A stretch of DNA of 53,498 nt from an uncultured Mycoplasmatota bacterium (GCA_948467605.1 CAOKET010000009.1:1-53498), one strand, 5' to 3'. Positions 9,058 to 17,918 are shown, counted from the first letter of the stretch. The notes: a model not told the origin generated them from the letters alone. Numbers and translations are program-made.

Positions 9058-9687
9058 ATGAAAAAAATATTATTATTAGACGTAGATGATGTTATATGTT
9101 TTAATGTGTTCTTAAGTGCGATAAATGAATTTTTAGGTACTAATTATGAAATAGATTTCTTTAAGGAATATTATATAGATAAATGTGTCATTCCAAAAGA
9201 AAGATTTGATGAATACAACAGGTTTTTGAGTGAAAGAAACTTATACAAAGATGCTTATCCATTACCTGGGGCAGTAGAAAAAGTTAAAAGATTGGATAAA
9301 GTATTTGATATACACATATGCTCTTCATGTATAAACCCATTTAATATAGAATCATCAGGAAGATTATATAAAGATAAGTTTGACTTTTTAATCAGAGTAC
9401 TATCATTTTTAAATCCTGAGAAGTTTATATTCACAAACTATAAAAATCTTATTGCTGGAGATATTATTGTAGATGATAGATTATCTAATCTTGGAGGTAA
9501 CAGGGAACAGAGAATATTATTTCCAGCATATCATAATAAGGAGATATCAGATAATGAACTTATTAAAAACAAAATTGTAAGAGCAGGATATGATTGGAAA
9601 ACTGGATGGGATGAAGTAGAAAATATTCTACTTAGTGACGATTTTGATAAAAGTACAAATAGAGGAGCATATACATATAAAAGATAA
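9058..9687 (+). CDS. 5'(3')-deoxyribonucleotidase-like HAD phosphatase
   Basis: A 209-residue soluble HAD-superfamily protein. Motif I is LLDVDDVICF (nucleophile Asp near residue 7, second Asp two residues on), motif II is the CSSC region (about residue 88), and the acidic motif IV is IVDDRLSN near residue 137. Length and layout match the NT5C-type nucleotidases that dephosphorylate nucleoside monophosphates, but substrate cannot be assigned. The start ATG follows TGGGG with good spacing. It is a single-gene unit ending in a strong terminator. Two other proteins here (30224-30805 and the N-terminus of 49473-50849) have the same small-HAD look. Confidence 0.8.
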   Translation: MKKILLLDVDDVICFNVFLSAINEFLGTNYEIDFFKEYYIDKCVIPKERFDEYNRFLSERNLYKDAYPLPGAVEKVKRLDKVFDIHICSSCINPFNIESSGRLYKDKFDFLIRVLSFLNPEKFIFTNYKNLIAGDIIVDDRLSNLGGNREQRILFPAYHNKEISDNELIKNKIVRAGYDWKTGWDEVENILLSDDFDKSTNRGAYTYKR

Positions 9688-9691
9688 GATT

Positions 9692-9718
9692 TCTAGATAC
9701 AAAATATCTAGATTTTTT
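9692..9718 (+). terminator. Intrinsic terminator after the nucleotidase gene
   Basis: A perfect 8-bp stem TCTAGATA / TATCTAGA with a 5-base loop is followed by six T, starting four bases after the stop codon. Confidence 0.92.
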
Positions 9719-9760
9719 AATATTTTAAAGTATATATAATAAAATTAATTTGTAAGGGTA

Positions 9761-9789
9761 TTGACAATTATTTTAATTAATCATATCAT
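9761..9789 (+). promoter_or_regulatory. Promoter of the MarR-ABC exporter operon
   Basis: TTGACA, a 17-base spacer, then TATCAT. It lies 33 bases before the MarR start. The spacer contains the self-complementary TTAATTAA, a possible part of a MarR autoregulatory operator (inference). Confidence 0.75.
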
Positions 9790-9822
9790 AATATATGGCG
9801 ACTATTAATTATGGGGTGAATA

Positions 9823-10281
9823 ATGAAAAGTCATAGAGTGTTATATGAGATTAAAACTTTAGAAAAATTAGTATTTAGAAGTTTAACAAATGACTATAAA
9901 AAAGAATTAAATTGTACAATAACTCCAACACAGATAGAGATAATTAAGTATATGATCGAAAACAGTTCAAAAGATATTTATCAAAAGGACTTAGAGAAAT
10001 TGCTAAACTTAAGACGTGCTACTGTATCAGGAGTACTTCATACTATGGAGAAAAACAATTTAATCGAAAGAGTAACATGGAAATCTGATGCTAGAATAAA
10101 AAGAATAATTTTAAAGGATAATGCAGTAAAACTTTATAAACAAGCAGAAGAAAAGTTAGAAGAACTTGAGAGTGTAATAGTACAAAATATAACAGATGAA
10201 GAGTTAGAAAATTTTTCTAATATAATAAATAGGATGAAAGAAAATATAAGTGAGTTGCCTTATATAAAGAAGGGAGAATAA
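9823..10281 (+). CDS. MarR-family transcriptional regulator
   Basis: A 152-residue winged-helix DNA-binding protein. The layout fits MarR: an N-terminal dimerisation helix, a helix-turn-helix (KDLEKLLNLRRATVSGVLHTME, about residues 60-82) and a wing (LIERVTWKSDARIKRIILKD). A GGGGTGA ribosome-binding site precedes the ATG. The two ABC exporter subunits follow at once, so it most likely represses its own operon and responds to an exported compound. The stop codon TAA shares its last base with the ATG of a five-codon minicistron at 10281. Confidence 0.9.
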   Translation: MKSHRVLYEIKTLEKLVFRSLTNDYKKELNCTITPTQIEIIKYMIENSSKDIYQKDLEKLLNLRRATVSGVLHTMEKNNLIERVTWKSDARIKRIILKDNAVKLYKQAEEKLEELESVIVQNITDEELENFSNIINRMKENISELPYIKKGE

Positions 10282-10298
10282 TGTATATTATATGTTAA
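10281..10298 (+). other. Five-codon minicistron (MYIIC) overlapping the ABC subunit start
   Basis: An ATG at 10281 overlaps the MarR stop (TAATG) and sits five bases after AGGGAG. It is followed by four codons and a TAA at 10296-10298, just inside the ABC subunit gene whose ATG is at 10292. The ribosome-binding site is better placed for this minicistron than for the ABC gene (16 bases), which suggests coupling by reinitiation. It could also be chance. Confidence 0.4.
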
Positions 10299-12058
10299 AA
10301 CTAATTAAAAACTTTAATAAAAAAGAATGGTGTTTAGTATTAATAAGTTTTTTATTAATCTTCATGCAAGTATGGTTAGAATTAAAGATGCCAGATTATA
10401 TGTCTGAAATTACTAAATTAGTTCAAACCGAAGGAAGTAAAATTCAAGATATTATAATAAATGGTGGCCTAATGCTTTTATGTGCATTTGGAAGTTTATT
10501 ATCTGCAGTTGTTGTAGGATATTTTATAGCAAATCTATCATCTTCTTTCTCTATGAAAATAAGAGAAAAATTATTTCACAAAGTAGAAAGTCTATCTATT
10601 AACGAGGTTAAACAATTTTCAACTAATAGTTTAATAACAAGAACAACAAACGACATAACACAAGTAGAGATGCTTATTGGTATGGGATTACAATTATTAG
10701 TAAAAGCACCTATTACTGCAATATGGGCAGTAACTAAAATATTAAATAAAAACTGGCAGTGGAGTGCAATTACTGGTGTTGCAGTAGTAATATTACTATC
10801 AGTTATTGGATGTTTAATGCTAATAGTAATGCCAAAATTTAAAATAGTACAAAAGTTAATTGACAAATTAAATGGTGTTACTCGCGAGAATTTAACAGGT
10901 ATTAGAGTAGTTAGGGCTTTTAATGCAGAAAAATATCAAGAAGAAAAATTTGAAGAAGTAAATAATAAATTAACTAAACAACAACTTTTTAATCAAAAAG
11001 CATTTGCAATAATGTCACCAATTATGTATATGGTAATGAATGGACTTACACTTGCAATATATTTTGTTGGTTCATATCTTATAAGAGATGCCCTAATGGT
11101 AGATAAATTATCATTATTTGGCGATATGGTAGTATTTTCATCATATGCAATGCAAGTTATTATGTCATTTTTAATGCTTGCAATGATATTCATGATGTTA
11201 CCACGTGCTCAAGTTTCTGCTTCCCGTATAAATGAAGTACTAGATACTGAAATTACAGTAAAAGATGGGACCCTTGATAAAAATATAACAGATGAAGTTG
11301 GTACAGTTGAGTTTAAAAATGTATCATTTAAGTACCCAGACGCAGAAGAATATTTACTTAAAAATATATCTTTTAAAGCAAACAAAGGAGAAACAGTAGC
11401 ATTTATAGGATCAACTGGTAGTGGAAAATCAACATTAATTAACTTAGTTCCAAGATTCTATGATGCAACTAGTGGTGAAGTATTAGTAGATGGTGTTAAT
11501 GTAAAAGAATACAAACAAGAATTTTTATATAATAAAATAGGTTATGTACCACAAAAAGCAGTTATATTTAATGGTACAGTTACATCAAATGTAAGTTATG
11601 GAGACAATGGCAAAGAGAAAAACGAATTACAAATAAAAGAAGCAATTAGAGTAGCACAAGCAACAGAATTTGTTGAAAAAATGGATGAAAAATACGATTC
11701 ACATCTAGCACAAGGTGGTACTAATATATCAGGTGGTCAAAAGCAAAGATTGTCAATCGCACGTGCAATAGCAAGAAATCCTGAAATATATATATTTGAT
11801 GATTCATTCTCAGCACTTGATTATAAAACTGATTCCATTTTAAGACATGAACTTAAAAAATATACAAAAGATGCAACTAGTTTAATAGTAGCACAAAGAA
11901 TTGGTACTATAATGAATGCAGATAAGATTTTAGTTTTAGATAATGGCACTTGTGTTGGTATGAGTACACATAAAGAATTACTTAAATCATGCGAAGTATA
12001 TAAACAAATTGCATTATCACAATTATCAAAGGAGGAATTAGCAAATGAAGGAAAATAA
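10292..12058 (+). CDS. Heterodimeric ABC exporter, subunit with degenerate NBD residues
   Basis: A 588-residue ABC transporter half: six membrane helices (residues 1-310) fused to an ATPase domain. Walker A is GSTGSGKST (about residue 375) and the signature is the canonical SGGQ. In Walker B the catalytic Glu is replaced by Asp (YIFDDS), and the switch His is Gln (VAQRIGT where AHR is usual). These are the usual losses in one subunit of asymmetric exporters such as BmrC/D or TM287/288. The start matches the family N-terminus (basic start, EW, then membrane helix), although its ribosome-binding site is distant. It overlaps the partner gene by 14 bases. The substrate is unknown; a drug or peptide is likely given the MarR control. 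Confidence 0.92.
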   Translation: MLKLIKNFNKKEWCLVLISFLLIFMQVWLELKMPDYMSEITKLVQTEGSKIQDIIINGGLMLLCAFGSLLSAVVVGYFIANLSSSFSMKIREKLFHKVESLSINEVKQFSTNSLITRTTNDITQVEMLIGMGLQLLVKAPITAIWAVTKILNKNWQWSAITGVAVVILLSVIGCLMLIVMPKFKIVQKLIDKLNGVTRENLTGIRVVRAFNAEKYQEEKFEEVNNKLTKQQLFNQKAFAIMSPIMYMVMNGLTLAIYFVGSYLIRDALMVDKLSLFGDMVVFSSYAMQVIMSFLMLAMIFMMLPRAQVSASRINEVLDTEITVKDGTLDKNITDEVGTVEFKNVSFKYPDAEEYLLKNISFKANKGETVAFIGSTGSGKSTLINLVPRFYDATSGEVLVDGVNVKEYKQEFLYNKIGYVPQKAVIFNGTVTSNVSYGDNGKEKNELQIKEAIRVAQATEFVEKMDEKYDSHLAQGGTNISGGQKQRLSIARAIARNPEIYIFDDSFSALDYKTDSILRHELKKYTKDATSLIVAQRIGTIMNADKILVLDNGTCVGMSTHKELLKSCEVYKQIALSQLSKEELANEGK

Positions 12059-14384
12059 AACACCAAGAAGACCAGGCCCAGGACATGGACCAGGAATGGC
12101 ACCTGCAGAAAAAGCAAAAGATTTTAAATCTGCTATTACTCGTTTGGTTAAAGAATTAAAAAGTTTTAGAGTATTAATAATTTTATCACTATTTTTAGCA
12201 GTATCTGGTTCAATACTTTCAATATTTACACCGAATATATTATCCAATTTAACTGATGAAATAACAAAAGGATTAGTTGTTAATGAAAAAAATCTAAAAG
12301 AATTATCAACCTCTATATCATCATCTCTATCAGAAGAAAAAATGAATAATGTAATGCAAGATGTACTACAAATGAACTTATCACAAAGTAATATTATAAA
12401 TATTATGTCATCACCTGAAATTAGTGATGAAGATAAATCAAACTTCCAAAATATTATTAATAATGCAAATAATGAGAATATGTTAAAAGATATATCTAAT
12501 CTACCAGATTCTATATTACAAATATTATTTAAAGATAGCAATTACAATGATAATCTAATAACTACTAGAGATAAAATATTATTTCTTAAATCATTAAATA
12601 ATAAAGATAATATAAATATTCCAAATTCAATTGCAAATATAATATTTGATGATATTGAAATAAATAATACAAACATTTCTAAGAATGATCAAGCAGTATT
12701 TATAAGTTTAATGGGTAATGTAGATGAAAATACAAAACCACAAGAACTATATGGAAAAATAGATAAAATGCCAGACTCCATTAAAAAAGTTATAAAGCCA
12801 TTTATGGATATAGAAAAAATAAAACAAATTGCCTTATTCTTACTTATTTTAAATCTACTTAGTGCAGTATTTACTTATATAGAATCTATTTCTATGACAG
12901 ATGTTGCAAATAAATTTGCTAGGAAGTTAAGAAGTAGTATTTCAAAAAAAATAAACAAATTACCACTTAAGTATTTTGATAATACAACAACAGGAGACAC
13001 ATTATCAAGAGTTACAAACGATGTAGATACAATTGCTCAATCTATGAATAATTCACTTGCTACATTAGTAAGTGCAATAACACTTTTTGTAGGTACTACA
13101 ATAATGATGTTTGTAACAAACTGGATAATGGCAATAACAGCAATATTAGCAAGTTTAATTGGATTTATATTCATGTTTATGGTACTTGGTAAATCACAAA
13201 AGTACTTCGTTCAAAGACAAGAAGAACTAGGTAATTTAAATGGACATATAGAAGAAATATATTCTGGTTTAAATGTTGTAAAGGCATATAATGGTAAAAA
13301 AGAATCAGATAAAAAATTTATGGAATTAAATAAAAAAATGTACAATGCTAACAGAAAAAGCCAATTTTTATCTGGACTAATGATGCCAATGATGAACTTT
13401 ATCGGTAATTTTGGATATGTTGCAGTATGTATAGTAGGTGCTTTACTTACAATGAATGGAAAAATAAGTTTTGGTGTTATAGTTGCATTTATTTCATATG
13501 TAAGATTATTTACATCACCACTAGCGCAAATTGCTCAAGCAATGACTTCATTACAATCAACTGCTGCTGCTAGTGAAAGGGTATTCGAATTTGTAGATGA
13601 AGAAGAAATGGATAATCAAACTAGTATTACAAGAGTTTTAGATAAAACTAAAGTTAAAGGTAATATAGAATTTAAAAATGTAACATTTACATATGATGGT
13701 AATGATAACCCAACTATTAATAACTTTAATGCTACTGCAAAGCAAAGTCAAAAGATTGCAATAGTTGGACCAACTGGAGCAGGTAAGACTACTATGGTTA
13801 ATCTACTTATGAAGTTTTATGAAATAACAAAAGGTGATATATTAATAGATGGTGTACCGATAAAAGAATTATCAAGAGAAAACATACATGATTTATTTAC
13901 AATGGTATTACAAGATACTTGGTTATTTAATGGAACAGTAAAAGAAAATATTATATATAATAGAGAAAATATAAGTGATGATAGAATAAAAGAAGTGTGT
14001 AAAGTAGTAGGACTTGATCACTTCATAAAAACATTGCCTAATGGATATGAATCAGTTATTTCAGATAATGATTCAGTATCAGCAGGTCAAAGACAATTAC
14101 TTACAATAGCAAGAGGAATGATAGAAGACTCTCCATTCTTAATATTAGATGAAGCAACATCAAATGTAGATACAAGAACGGAAGAATTAGTACAAAAAGC
14201 AATGGATAAATTAACAGAGGGAAGAACATCATTTATAATTGCCCATAGATTATCTACTATTAAAAATGCTGATTTAATATTAGTAATGAAAGATGGAAAT
14301 ATAATAGAACAAGGAAATCACGATGAGTTGATGGATAAGAATGGTTTCTATGCTGATCTTTATAATTCACAATTTGAACTATAA
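12045..14384 (+). CDS. Heterodimeric ABC exporter, subunit with canonical catalytic Glu and large extracytoplasmic insert
   Basis: A 779-residue partner of the preceding subunit. It starts with a Pro/Gly-rich cytoplasmic segment (PRRPGPGHGPGM), followed by a first membrane helix at about residues 45-65. Some 200 residues of extracytoplasmic sequence come before the second helix (about 265-285), which makes it much longer than the usual 580-620. The insert carries three similar motifs (LPDSILQIL, IPNSIANII, MPDSIKKVI). The ATPase domain has Walker A GPTGAGKTT, Walker B ILDEATS with the catalytic Glu, an AHRLST switch His and an altered signature (SAGQ for SGGQ). This complements the degenerate partner. 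A GGAGG lies within the upstream coding region before the ATG. A terminator follows. Confidence 0.93.
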   Translation: MKENKTPRRPGPGHGPGMAPAEKAKDFKSAITRLVKELKSFRVLIILSLFLAVSGSILSIFTPNILSNLTDEITKGLVVNEKNLKELSTSISSSLSEEKMNNVMQDVLQMNLSQSNIINIMSSPEISDEDKSNFQNIINNANNENMLKDISNLPDSILQILFKDSNYNDNLITTRDKILFLKSLNNKDNINIPNSIANIIFDDIEINNTNISKNDQAVFISLMGNVDENTKPQELYGKIDKMPDSIKKVIKPFMDIEKIKQIALFLLILNLLSAVFTYIESISMTDVANKFARKLRSSISKKINKLPLKYFDNTTTGDTLSRVTNDVDTIAQSMNNSLATLVSAITLFVGTTIMMFVTNWIMAITAILASLIGFIFMFMVLGKSQKYFVQRQEELGNLNGHIEEIYSGLNVVKAYNGKKESDKKFMELNKKMYNANRKSQFLSGLMMPMMNFIGNFGYVAVCIVGALLTMNGKISFGVIVAFISYVRLFTSPLAQIAQAMTSLQSTAAASERVFEFVDEEEMDNQTSITRVLDKTKVKGNIEFKNVTFTYDGNDNPTINNFNATAKQSQKIAIVGPTGAGKTTMVNLLMKFYEITKGDILIDGVPIKELSRENIHDLFTMVLQDTWLFNGTVKENIIYNRENISDDRIKEVCKVVGLDHFIKTLPNGYESVISDNDSVSAGQRQLLTIARGMIEDSPFLILDEATSNVDTRTEELVQKAMDKLTEGRTSFIIAHRLSTIKNADLILVMKDGNIIEQGNHDELMDKNGFYADLYNSQFEL

Positions 14385-14388
14385 AGCT

Positions 14389-14422
14389 AATAAGAATTGA
14401 CTAATTATCAATTCTTATTTTT
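14389..14422 (+). terminator. Intrinsic terminator after the ABC exporter operon
   Basis: A perfect 12-bp stem AATAAGAATTGA / TCAATTCTTATT with a 7-base loop, followed by T residues, starts four bases after the stop codon. Confidence 0.92.
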
Positions 14423-14427
14423 ATATC

Positions 14428-14457
14428 TTGACAATTGAATATATATTCAACTATAAT
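14428..14457 (+). promoter_or_regulatory. Promoter of the ArsR-CDF metal operon
   Basis: TTGACA, an 18-base spacer and TATAAT. The spacer is almost filled by the palindrome at 14435-14450, so a bound repressor would block RNA polymerase. Confidence 0.85.
14435..14450 (+). promoter_or_regulatory. ArsR-type operator O1 in the promoter spacer
   Basis: TTGAATATATATTCAA is a perfect 16-base palindrome lying between -35 and -10. Its half-sites resemble known ArsR/SmtB-family (CadC, CzrA) operators. A second, imperfect copy lies 31 bases downstream. Confidence 0.75.
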
Positions 14458-14465
14458 ATTATTAG

Positions 14466-14481
14466 TTGAGTATGCATTCAA
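14466..14481 (+). promoter_or_regulatory. ArsR-type operator O2 at the transcription start
   Basis: TTGAGTATGCATTCAA repeats the TTGA-8-TCAA pattern of O1, spaced 31 bases start to start, about three helical turns. It overlaps the expected transcription start. Assignment as an operator is inference from repetition and position. Confidence 0.65.
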
Positions 14482-14498
14482 TTAATTGGAGGGATAAA

Positions 14499-14873
14499 AT
14501 GTCAAAAAATGAATTTATTTGTGATTGTAATATTATACATCAAGAATCAGTAGATAAGGCAATTACAAAAATGCCAAAAGATGAAATATTTTATAAACTA
14601 GCAGACTTTTATAAATTACTAGGGGATACTACTAGATGTAAAATACTTTGTGCCCTAGATCAACATGAGATGTGTGTATGTGATCTAGCAAATGTCTTAT
14701 CTATGACTAAATCATCTATATCACATCAACTTGGAACTTTAAGAAGAAGTGAAATTGTAAAATGCAGAAAAGAAGGAAAAGAAGTATATTATACTTTAGA
14801 TGATGATCATGTAAGTAAATTATTTGAAGTTGGACTTGAACACATAAGTCATAAAAGTAAGAAAGGAAAGTAA
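14499..14873 (+). CDS. ArsR/SmtB-family metal sensor repressor, CadC-like
   Basis: A 124-residue winged-helix repressor. Cys pairs suited to thiophilic metal binding are present at the N-terminus (CDC, residues 8 and 10) and in the recognition-helix region (MCVCDLA, residues 59 and 61). This is the CadC-type arrangement that senses Cd(II), Pb(II) or Zn(II). His residues near the C-terminus (LEHISH) could form a second site. The ATG at 14499 follows GGAGGG; upstream in-frame candidates fall inside operator O2. The CDF exporter gene begins two bases after its stop, so metal binding should release repression of both genes. Confidence 0.92.
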   Translation: MSKNEFICDCNIIHQESVDKAITKMPKDEIFYKLADFYKLLGDTTRCKILCALDQHEMCVCDLANVLSMTKSSISHQLGTLRRSEIVKCRKEGKEVYYTLDDDHVSKLFEVGLEHISHKSKKGK

Positions 14874-14875
14874 AA

Positions 14876-15760
14876 ATGAGAACACAAAAAAATATTTTAG
14901 TAGCATTTATATTAAACGTATCTTTTTCAATATTTGAACTTATTGGAGGAGTATTAACTAATAGTGTTGCAATTATATCAGATTCCGTGCATGATATAGG
15001 AGATGCTCTAAGTATTGGAATATCTTACTTTTTAGAGAAAAAAAGTAAAAAAGAACCAGATGATAAATATACTTATGGATATGTAAGATATTCTATTTTA
15101 GGTGCAGTTATAACTACAGTAATATTATTAGTTGGATCAACATTTGTTATAGTAAATTCCATTAAAAGATTGATTAATCCAGTTACTATTAATTACAATG
15201 GTATGATTATATTTGCAGTATTTGGAGTAATAATTAACTTTTTAGCAGCCTATTTTACTAAAGAAGGAGATTCATTAAATCAAAAGTCAGTTAATTTACA
15301 TATGCTAGAAGATGTATTAGGATGGGTAGTCGTATTAATAGGCGCTATTATAATGAAATTTACAGATATATCAATTATAGATGCAATTATGTCTATATTA
15401 GTCTCACTATTTATATTAATAAACACAATAAAAAACTTAAAATCAATAATAGATTTATTCTTAGAAAAAATTCCAAATAATATATCAATAAATGAAATAA
15501 AAGAACACCTATTAAAAATAGATGGAATTATTGACATACATCATATACACATATGGAGTATAGATGGCTATAATAATTATGCAACAATGCACATTGTAGC
15601 TAATAAAGAAAATAAGGAAATAAAAAATAAAGTACGTGAAGAGTTAGAGGAACATGGAATTAGTCATGTTACTATAGAACTAGAAACAAAAGATGAAAAA
15701 TGCAGTGATACTAATTGCCATATAAATAATAAACATATAGAACATCACCACCATCATTAA
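14876..15760 (+). CDS. Cation diffusion facilitator (zinc/cadmium efflux), His-rich tail
   Basis: A 294-residue, six-helix antiporter of the CzcD/ZitB type. Helix 2 has the metal site ISDSVHDIGDAL (Asp36, His39/Asp40, Asp43) and helix 5 has HMLEDVLG; the His/Asp composition fits Zn(II) or Cd(II) rather than Mn(II). The cytoplasmic C-terminal domain is ferredoxin-like (DGIIDIHHIHIWSIDG). The protein ends in CSDTNCHINNK followed by a run of His, an unusually metal-rich tail that may bind cytoplasmic metal. It is co-transcribed with the ArsR sensor, with GGAAAG upstream of the start. Confidence 0.93.
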   Translation: MRTQKNILVAFILNVSFSIFELIGGVLTNSVAIISDSVHDIGDALSIGISYFLEKKSKKEPDDKYTYGYVRYSILGAVITTVILLVGSTFVIVNSIKRLINPVTINYNGMIIFAVFGVIINFLAAYFTKEGDSLNQKSVNLHMLEDVLGWVVVLIGAIIMKFTDISIIDAIMSILVSLFILINTIKNLKSIIDLFLEKIPNNISINEIKEHLLKIDGIIDIHHIHIWSIDGYNNYATMHIVANKENKEIKNKVREELEEHGISHVTIELETKDEKCSDTNCHINNKHIEHHHHH

Positions 15761-15772
15761 TAGTCTATAACC

Positions 15773-15800
15773 TTGACATTTTCTTATATTGGTATATAAT
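15773..15800 (+). promoter_or_regulatory. Promoter of the small unknown gene at 15839
   Basis: TTGACA, a 16-base spacer and TATAAT, 38 bases before the start codon. Confidence 0.8.
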
Positions 15801-15838
15801 ATAACGAAAAAACTTATAAAATTATTAGGTGAATAAAT

Positions 15839-16210
15839 ATGAAAAAAGATTATAATAAAATAAAAAAAGTATTATTAAAAGTTAAAGATTTTAAAAAAAG
15901 AGGATGCAATATAGTTAAAGATGACCTAAAACAACAATGGGTAGACTTTATAGATTCGTATTTAAAAGATAAAAATAAAATCTTATACAATGGTATTATA
16001 ATAGATGCCTCTATAAAATGTATGGAAGATTTAACTAGTGGGTTAAGTACCAAAGAAATATATGAATCAATAAATGAAGTAAACCCATTAAGTTCTTATC
16101 AAAATTATTATGTATCAAATATAGTATTTATATTTCATGAAAGAGGAAAAGAGTATAGAGATTATAGAAATAGATATATTCAAGATAATAGTAGAAAAAA
16201 TTTATGTTAA
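15839..16210 (+). CDS. Unknown 123-residue protein
   Basis: A 123-residue soluble, basic protein with no signal peptide or membrane segment. A basic N-terminal helix is followed by a helical region (DGLKQQ-like and TKEIYESINEV) and a Lys/Arg-rich C-terminus ending in Cys. It has its own promoter and an intrinsic terminator that begins within its stop codon, so it is a monocistronic unit between the metal operon and the Xre regulator. I do not recognise the family and assign no function. Coding status rests on the good promoter, a ribosome-binding site (TTAGGTGAAT) and an open frame bounded by a terminator. Confidence 0.72.
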   Translation: MKKDYNKIKKVLLKVKDFKKRGCNIVKDDLKQQWVDFIDSYLKDKNKILYNGIIIDASIKCMEDLTSGLSTKEIYESINEVNPLSSYQNYYVSNIVFIFHERGKEYRDYRNRYIQDNSRKNLC

Positions 16211-16232
16211 AATGCAGAATTGCATTTTTTTT
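16209..16232 (+). terminator. Intrinsic terminator after the 15839 gene
   Basis: An 8-bp stem AAAATGCA / TGCATTTT with a 4-base loop runs into T residues. The left arm starts within the stop codon. Confidence 0.88.
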
Positions 16233-16272
16233 ATGTTTATTTATGCTAAAATAGTATAAATGCAACCGCAAA

Positions 16273-16334
16273 TTAACAAAAAACAACTAAAAAGTGGTAG
16301 AATGCAACCAGTTGAATACGTAAAATTTTAGTTG
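16273..16334 (+). promoter_or_regulatory. Regulatory region shared with the second Xre regulator
   Basis: TTAACA (16273), 19 bases, then TAGAAT (16298), inside the block GGTAGAATGCAAC. The same arrangement, TTGACA-19-TAGAAT within GGTAGAATGCAAC, precedes the other Xre-membrane regulator (36555-36590). CAACTAAAA (16284) and TTTTAGTTG (16326) form a 9-bp inverted repeat around it. It is probably promoter plus operator for an Xre-type regulator. Confidence 0.55.
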
Positions 16335-16349
16335 AAAAGGAGGAAAAAT

Positions 16350-17918
16350 ATGAATTTAGCAGAAAACTTAAAAAGAATAAGAAAAGAAAATAATTTATCA
16401 CAAGAACAACTAGCAGAAAAACTAGGAGTGTCAAGACAAGCAGTTTCTAAATGGGAATCAAATCAAGCATATCCAGAAATGGATAAAGTACTACAACTTG
16501 CCAAAATGTTTAATTTAAATGTTGATGATTTATTAAATCAAAATATAAAAGAAGTAAATAATGAAAAACAATCAAAAATGGCAATTAATAAATATATTGA
16601 TGATTTTCTTGGCTTTTTTACTAAAACTATTGATATGTTTAGTAATATGAAGTCAAAAGACAGATTTAAATGTATTTTTGAACAATTTATTATAATTGCT
16701 TTACTAATAATAGTATTTGCAATTATAAATGTAGTAGTAGGAAATGCATTACTTACAATAGTGTCTATATTGCCTAGCCATATACTTAATATTTTTAATT
16801 CAATATTTAATGGTATATATTTAATAATCGCATTAGTATTAAGTATTATAATATTAATACATATCTTTAAAGTAAGATACTTAGATTATTATATTTCTAT
16901 TGATGAAAAAGAAGTTACTGAAGAAAAAGAAAACATAAAAGTAGAAAAGGAAGAAACTGACAATAAAGAACCTAAAAATGAATCAAAATCACAAACATTA
17001 AAAAAGAGTGAAGAAAAAATAATTATTAGGGATCCAAAACATTCAGAATATAAATTTATATCTGGTATGTTAAAATGCTTATTATTCTTTGTAAAAGCAT
17101 TCACACTATGTATTGTAGTAGCACTTTCTATATCATTGATATGTTTAGTATTATCACTTGTAGTTTCATTTTTAATTGCAAAAACTGGTTTGTTTTTTGT
17201 AGGAATATTCTTATCTTTATTAGCGTGTATTATTATAAACTTAATATTAATAATTGTATTAATTAACTTTATAATGAGTAAGAAAAGTAAAAAGAGTATG
17301 TTACTTATTTCATTTATTGTATCACTATTAATTTTAGGTACAGGAATTGGTATGTCAATTATAGGTTTTACAAGTTTTAACTATATAGATGATATAAATG
17401 ATGATAGATATATAAAAAGTGAAATAAATATATCAATGAGTGAAAACTTAGTAATAGAGAATTATCATTATAATTCAAATATTGATTACATAGAAGAAGA
17501 TAGAAGTGATATTAGAATAGTTTATAAACATACAAAATATTATGAATTATTAGGAAAAAATATATTATATGTTGATGATAATCATATAATATTAGGATTT
17601 GCTTTAACAGATAATAATTCATTTAAATTTGCAAGAAATATTATTAAAGATATAAATGATAAAGAAGTAATAGATTATTTTAAAACACATATCTATATTT
17701 ATGCATCAAAAGATAACATACAAAAATTAAAAAATAATAACAATAACTATTATAAAAGAGAAAGTTATTATAATAAGTTAGTGGATGAAAATACAAAATA
17801 TCAAAATAAAATATATGAATTAGAAGAACAACTAACTAATAGTAAAGAAAGATTGCAATATTTAGAGAGTCAACTAAATAATAGTAGAAATGAACTAAAA
17901 GAATGTTATGAAAATTAA
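16350..17918 (+). CDS. Xre-family regulator with membrane domain and coiled-coil C-terminus
   Basis: A 522-residue protein. Residues 1-65 are a classical Xre helix-turn-helix (LSQEQLAEKLGVSRQAVSKWE). Hydrophobic segments lie near residues 112-130 and 150-170, and four more near 235-340. The C-terminal part (about 350-522) contains a predicted coiled coil (IYELEEQLTNSKERLQYLESQL). It is therefore a membrane-tethered DNA-binding protein that could sense envelope state. AAGGAGG precedes the ATG at 16350. Its upstream region shares a motif with that of the Xre gene at 36628, suggesting shared or mutual control. Confidence 0.85.
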   Translation: MNLAENLKRIRKENNLSQEQLAEKLGVSRQAVSKWESNQAYPEMDKVLQLAKMFNLNVDDLLNQNIKEVNNEKQSKMAINKYIDDFLGFFTKTIDMFSNMKSKDRFKCIFEQFIIIALLIIVFAIINVVVGNALLTIVSILPSHILNIFNSIFNGIYLIIALVLSIIILIHIFKVRYLDYYISIDEKEVTEEKENIKVEKEETDNKEPKNESKSQTLKKSEEKIIIRDPKHSEYKFISGMLKCLLFFVKAFTLCIVVALSISLICLVLSLVVSFLIAKTGLFFVGIFLSLLACIIINLILIIVLINFIMSKKSKKSMLLISFIVSLLILGTGIGMSIIGFTSFNYIDDINDDRYIKSEINISMSENLVIENYHYNSNIDYIEEDRSDIRIVYKHTKYYELLGKNILYVDDNHIILGFALTDNNSFKFARNIIKDINDKEVIDYFKTHIYIYASKDNIQKLKNNNNNYYKRESYYNKLVDENTKYQNKIYELEEQLTNSKERLQYLESQLNNSRNELKECYEN

